Position numbers and translations under genes: made by a program. A model generated the notes under the pieces. It worked only from the letters and a program-made list of their open reading frames with translations. It had not been told where the DNA came from and ran no database searches. 64,000 bases of DNA, taken from NCBI RefSeq assembly GCF_038443705.2, contig NZ_CP151767.2, positions 2,471,501-2,535,500 of the forward strand. The letters run 5' to 3'. Positions 60,681-64,000 of the stretch are shown piece after piece (positions within the stretch are counted from its first letter, which is position 1; every line of letters begins with the position of its first letter). Source of the stretch: Yoonia sp. SS1-5 (GTDB taxonomy: Bacteria; Pseudomonadota; Alphaproteobacteria; Rhodobacterales; Rhodobacteraceae).

Positions 60681-61978
60681 GTGATATGAACCCCGCAGAG
60701 CGGCTGGCCTTCAGGACGCTTGTGTTCACCTGGCAGCTATATGCGCTTGGCGCGCTTTACGTGGTGGGGCCGGTTCTGGCCTGGATCCTTGGTGGCTTGG
60801 CGGCGCTTTCATTATTCCTTGGCCCTGCCATGCGCAAGGATCTGGCCGCCACCGGTCCGATTCCGCCGGTTGTCTGGGCTTGGGGCATTGGGATGCTGGT
60901 GATGCTTGTTGCCTTATGGGTCGGGCACCTTGACTGGTCGATGGGGCTAAAACAGACGATCAAATCATCCATTGGCTGGGCCAAGGGGTGGGCCTTGATG
61001 GCGCTGTTTCCGCTTGCCGGGGCTGTCCTGCCAATCCGTCGCGCGGTGTTGGTACGGGGCCAATGCATTATCGGCCTCGGCACCTTGATCCTGGCGCCCA
61101 TCCTTTTGGCGGCACCCTATATTGGCCTGCCAGAGAAGATATTCACATCACCCCTCAAAGCCATTGGCGGCCCGGGTCCCGAGTATTTTAGCGTTTACTT
61201 TTTTACCTACGACCCGGCCAGCTGGACCCCCCGATGGCAGTTCTATGCGCCATGGTCGCCGTTTGCGGCCTTGTTGGGGGTTGTCATGATCCTCTTTGCG
61301 CTGGAAGAGAAAGTAATCAAGTGGAAGGCGATTGGGATCGCAGCTGGTATTGTGATGATCTTCGCCTCCAAGTCGCGCATGGGTCTTGTGGGTTTGGTTG
61401 CGTGTACCATCGGACCGCGGATGATGCCGCTGCTGTTGCGCGGATGGGCGTGGCAGATGGTGGCGGGGCTGACCGCATCACTGGCCATCATCGGGCCCAG
61501 TTTGGTCGCGGCTGCCAGCGACGCGGTGGCGGCATTCAAAGGCGCGCGCGCAGATAGTACACGGGTCCGCGAAACCCTGCAGCGGATCGCGGGTGAACGA
61601 TGGATCAACGAAGCATTCTGGTTCGGGCATGGACGGGTCCAGCCGGGTCCTCATGTGGTTGAATATATGCCGATTGGGAGCCACCACACATGGTGGGGGT
61701 TGCTGTTTGTCAAAGGTGTCGTGGGTATGCTGGCACTGCTGGTGCCATTTGTCTGGCAAACGCTTCTGGCGCTCATCGATGCCGCCAAGGGGCCGCGGGG
61801 TCGGTTGCCTCTGGGCATCATGATGACCTTGACGCTTTTGTCCTTTGGCGAGAACATCGAGATTGAGGCATATATGCTGTGGCCCGGGCTGATCGTTCTG
61901 GGCATTCACGCCCGCGAGATGGCCACCGACCAACAGGACGCAATTGAACCAGGCGCTTCAGCGCTGCGAATTCAATAA
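60668..61978 (+). CDS. O-antigen ligase/Wzy-like polymerase
   Basis: 436 residues with 10 or more hydrophobic segments and a large periplasmic loop (about residues 290-355) containing RVRETLQRIAGERWINEAFWFGHG and HHTWWGLLFVKGVVGML, typical of the WaaL/Wzy family. It would join or polymerise repeat units. An ATG at 60686 (NPAERLAF) is an alternative start. It is the last EPS gene; the plasmid-like genes begin directly after. Confidence 0.82.
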   Translation: MRPLSDMNPAERLAFRTLVFTWQLYALGALYVVGPVLAWILGGLAALSLFLGPAMRKDLAATGPIPPVVWAWGIGMLVMLVALWVGHLDWSMGLKQTIKSSIGWAKGWALMALFPLAGAVLPIRRAVLVRGQCIIGLGTLILAPILLAAPYIGLPEKIFTSPLKAIGGPGPEYFSVYFFTYDPASWTPRWQFYAPWSPFAALLGVVMILFALEEKVIKWKAIGIAAGIVMIFASKSRMGLVGLVACTIGPRMMPLLLRGWAWQMVAGLTASLAIIGPSLVAAASDAVAAFKGARADSTRVRETLQRIAGERWINEAFWFGHGRVQPGPHVVEYMPIGSHHTWWGLLFVKGVVGMLALLVPFVWQTLLALIDAAKGPRGRLPLGIMMTLTLLSFGENIEIEAYMLWPGLIVLGIHAREMATDQQDAIEPGASALRIQ

Positions 61979-62284
61979 ATGAGGTGGATGACTGGTGCCC
62001 AGGAGAGGACGCCCAAACCCTTTTCATTCAATACGTTAGCATATCAGGATAGTATCCACATAGTAAATTCAAATGAAAACAACGCCGCAGATAGTCCTCG
62101 CAACGGCGTTGAAAGTGCAAATGAAGCCGGTCAGCTCCGCAATATAGGTACCAAATCCAGAGAGTTTGCCGCAAGCGAGAATCTGGGAAAGCTCTCCTGG
62201 ACGGATCAAGCGCCGTTGGCTCTCTCTGGTCTAGTCTTCGCGGTTCGGGATGCGCCGCAATCAGTACAAGGGATTATGCTATGA
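61979..62284 (+). CDS. Possible small protein at the EPS/plasmid junction
   Basis: An open frame of 101 codons between the ligase stop and the RepC-type gene, ending with a 4-base overlap (ATGA) with it. It has no recognised domain, is polar and Asn/Ser-rich in its middle, and its first ATG touches the ligase stop with no ribosome site, so a later start or no gene at all is possible. The region is AT-richer and contains a small dyad (GGATA-G-TATCC, 62047-62057) that could belong to a replication origin or promoter. Confidence 0.3.
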   Translation: MRWMTGAQERTPKPFSFNTLAYQDSIHIVNSNENNAADSPRNGVESANEAGQLRNIGTKSREFAASENLGKLSWTDQAPLALSGLVFAVRDAPQSVQGIML

Positions 62285-63369
62285 GCGTTCGCCTTGTACA
62301 CGGTGGGCTCCCCTCAGACATCACTCCCTACCAACTGAAGCGATTTCTAAAGCGGGCCAGAGTTTCGCTTGGCCATTTAAAGGGGGCGATTGAATATCTC
62401 GTCTTTGCCATCGACAACTGTCAGCCCTCCGATTTTCTTCAAGGCAGTACCTGTGCGATCTGGCATTCTCTGGAACGGCTTGCTCAAACCTTCGGGCTAT
62501 CGAAACGGCAGGTTGGACGGATCGAATCGGAGCTTGTTGACGCGGGTTTGATTCGCCGTACCTAGCCCGGGCGCAACGGTCGCCCCGGCGACCGGGTTGA
62601 TGGTGTTATCAAGCGGGCGGCGGGCATCAACCTCGCCCCATTAATCGAGCATGCTGAGTATGTTCGTTTGCTGGTCCGCCGCCAGATGCAAACCGACGAA
62701 GAGCACAAGCGCCTGCGCGAGCATATTCAAGGCCTGTTCCGGCAAATCAGGGAGCTGGGCAATGCGGATGCTGATGAAGCCGCGACCTTGACCCTACCCC
62801 GTCGTCGGCCAACAAAACTCACCGACATCGCCAAAATTCAGGAAATCGCAGAAGCGCTGGAAGCCGTACTTTCCGATTTTTCGACAGATTGCGGTCAGCC
62901 AGAGATGTCCGTCGGGTCAGCCGAAAATGTCCGACTCAATACGAACAAAGAAAAGAAAATCAAAACTTGTATGGCTGAGAAGCCGATGGAAGTACCCCCG
63001 TTGAACACCAGCCCAGCTCATGCCCGGCTGCTGGCTGGACCGCGGTTGGACGAGTACGTTGACCTGTATGCCTGCGGTAGTCCGCCCGACTGGCAAGCGA
63101 TCACAAGGGCTGCGCATGACCGAGCCTACGAGCTGGGTGTTTCTAGCCGGTTGTGGCGCGAGAGATGCGTTCAGCTTGGCGAGGCAAGGACCGCGCTTTG
63201 CCTGACTGTAGCAGATCTAAATTCGCAGCGTAGTGGTCCTTTTGGCAGGAAGAACGCAGCCGCTTCCTTTGCAGGGATGACCCGAAAAGAAAGCCAACCG
63301 ATAGCCGTTCTAGACAGCTTGATCGGAGAGCTGACAGGCGCTTTGATCCGATCAGGTGGCAATCCATGA
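62281..63369 (+). pseudogene. RepC-type plasmid replication initiator, interrupted by one amber codon
   Basis: The frame 62281-63369 (about 362 codons) matches plasmid RepC. The N-terminal winged-helix part contains SLERLAQTFGLSKRQVGRIESELVDAGLIRR, followed by the RepC-like NLAPLIEHAEYVRLLVRRQMQ and a helical, charged C-terminal half. A single TAG at 62563-62565 separates IRRT from PGRNGRPGDRVDG; the frame is otherwise open on both sides. In intact relatives this is a continuous domain, so a CAG-to-TAG change is likely. AAGGGA precedes the ATG. If inactive, the plasmid module here cannot replicate on its own. Confidence 0.75.
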
Positions 63370-63389
63370 ATAGTCGTCGTGCGCCCCAA

Positions 63390-63480
63390 GAGGAGAGAGA
63401 GAAAGGTTACGCGTGTGGCTACACCGAACGCACCTTGGAAGGGAATGGGCAAGCCCTTTCCCCTTCACCCCAAACCCACG
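63390..63480. other. Candidate oriT region upstream of mobC
   Basis: Between repC and mobC, the 135-base gap holds GTGCGCCCC (near 63379-63387), resembling the nic-core GTGCGCCCT of MOBQ plasmids, and a near-perfect dyad GGGAATGGGC-AA-GCCCTTTCCC (63441-63462, one mismatch). Both are usual oriT elements, and the place upstream of mobC fits. No relaxase nick site is proven. Confidence 0.35.
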
Positions 63481-63504
63481 CGCCAAGCGCGTTAGAAGGC
63501 TGCC

Positions 63505-63861
63505 ATGAGCAAGAGTAAGCTGGAGCCGCGTGCGATCCGCGAGTTGGTCCTGCGGGTACGTTGCTCAGAAGCAGAACGTGCGACATGGCTTAGGAAAGCG
63601 CGCGCTCAGGAGCGGTCTCTCTCCGACTATGCTCGACATGTCCTTTCAGCCGAACCAATGCAGCGGCGGGCGCGGCCACCGGCGGTCGATCCGGCGCTGC
63701 TGGCGGCGGTCGGACGTGCCGGTAACAACTTGAACCAAATCGCACGCGCCATGCACACGGATCGCAAAGCCGGGCGGCGCATTGACTTGGTCGCCGTCTA
63801 CACGTTGTTAATGGCATTGGACCGCGAGTTGGCTGAGATCGTAGCGGAGCATTCCCGATGA
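63505..63861 (+). CDS. MobC-like relaxosome accessory protein
   Basis: 118 residues, basic. The N-terminal half is ribbon-helix-helix-like (RELVLRVRCSEAERATWLRKARAQERSLSDYARHVL); the C-terminal half contains LLAAVGRAGNNLNQIARAMHTDRKAG, the conserved block of MobC/TraJ-like proteins that load the relaxase at oriT. It overlaps the following relaxase gene by 4 bases (ATGA), the usual mobC-mobA arrangement. Confidence 0.85.
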   Translation: MSKSKLEPRAIRELVLRVRCSEAERATWLRKARAQERSLSDYARHVLSAEPMQRRARPPAVDPALLAAVGRAGNNLNQIARAMHTDRKAGRRIDLVAVYTLLMALDRELAEIVAEHSR

Positions 63862-64000
63862 TGGTTCGCTTTTTCTCCCATGGCGACGGCTCGGGGCGGT
63901 CAGCGGTCGAGTATCTCGTAGCAAAGGAGGTCGCCGCCTATACGGAAGACCGCAAGCGCATCCCTGGCAAGACCGTCCGGCGAGATGTGGCCCCAGAAGT
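63858..64000 (+). CDS. Relaxase/mobilization nuclease, N-terminal part (cut by window edge)
   Basis: 47 residues visible (MMVRFFSHGDGSGRSAVEYL, then VAKEVAAYTEDRKRIPGKTV). The FFSHGDGSGRSAVEYL start is typical of MobA/relaxase proteins of small mobilizable plasmids in alphaproteobacteria. The catalytic Tyr and the His triad lie outside the window. It is translationally coupled to mobC. Confidence 0.78.
   Translation, partial: MMVRFFSHGDGSGRSAVEYLVAKEVAAYTEDRKRIPGKTVRRDVAPE

Overview
The window looks like DNA of an aerobic anoxygenic phototrophic alphaproteobacterium, most likely a roseobacter-group Rhodobacteraceae. The first 17 kb is one arm of a photosynthesis gene cluster in the order ppsR-aerR / bchF-N-B-H-L-M-lhaA-puhA-B-C-(98-aa ORF)-acsF-puhE-hemA-cycA. 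It carries the oxygen-dependent cyclase AcsF, and no bchE is in view, which fits an aerobic lifestyle. The genes overlap by 1-4 bases almost throughout, so this reads as a superoperon. Four TGT-N12-ACA elements around the bchF start are candidate PpsR operators. They also argue that the true bchF start is the ATG at 1367.

From 17.3 to 29.6 kb there is a mixed chromosome-like block. It holds a lone FAD-dependent amine oxidase, a tandem pair of 109-aa secreted proteins, a four-gene + strand operon (histidine phosphatase, GST, saccharopine dehydrogenase-like, glutathionyl-hydroquinone reductase), and a singlet-oxygen stress locus. In the last, rpoE-chrR faces a five-gene operon (FAD oxidoreductase, DUF1365, MFS, DUF3833, SDR). 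Both sides have a TGATCC-N18-TAA(G/T) promoter. This partners functionally with the photosynthesis genes, because bacteriochlorophyll generates singlet oxygen.

From 29.7 to 38.3 kb lies an accessory, partly decayed islet: an uncharacterised secreted protein, an IS110-family transposase pseudogene, a membrane-anchored AraC regulator divergent from a secreted alpha/beta hydrolase (15-bp perfect dyad between them), an outer-membrane beta-barrel pseudogene, a second secreted hypothetical protein and a DUF3179 protein. A PAS-GGDEF-EAL protein follows. From 40.4 to 48.1 kb there is a catabolic operon (hydantoinase/oxoprolinase A and B subunits, FAD amine oxidase, HpcH/HpaI aldolase, uronate-dehydrogenase-like epimerase, LysR regulator). 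Its FAD enzyme is a close paralogue of the one next to cycA.

From 48.1 to 62.0 kb is an exopolysaccharide locus: three glycosyltransferases, a flippase, a Wza-like export lipoprotein, a hybrid histidine kinase, a secreted COG3915-like protein, a TagA/WcaJ-type fusion glycosyltransferase, a NarL-type response regulator, a Wzz/GumC-like chain-length protein and an O-antigen ligase/polymerase. Four copies of the palindrome CTAYCC-N4-GGRTAG lie in four intergenic regions of this locus and apparently nowhere else in the window. They are a candidate operator for the response regulator at 58.5 kb, and this is the most interesting undescribed signal found.

The last 2 kb is plasmid-like: a RepC-type replication initiator broken by one amber codon, a MobC-like relaxosome protein and the start of a relaxase. 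The window may therefore be the edge of an extrachromosomal replicon or of an integrated mobilizable plasmid. Three separate genes (IS110 transposase, OM barrel, RepC) are each interrupted by a single in-frame TAG and are otherwise open.
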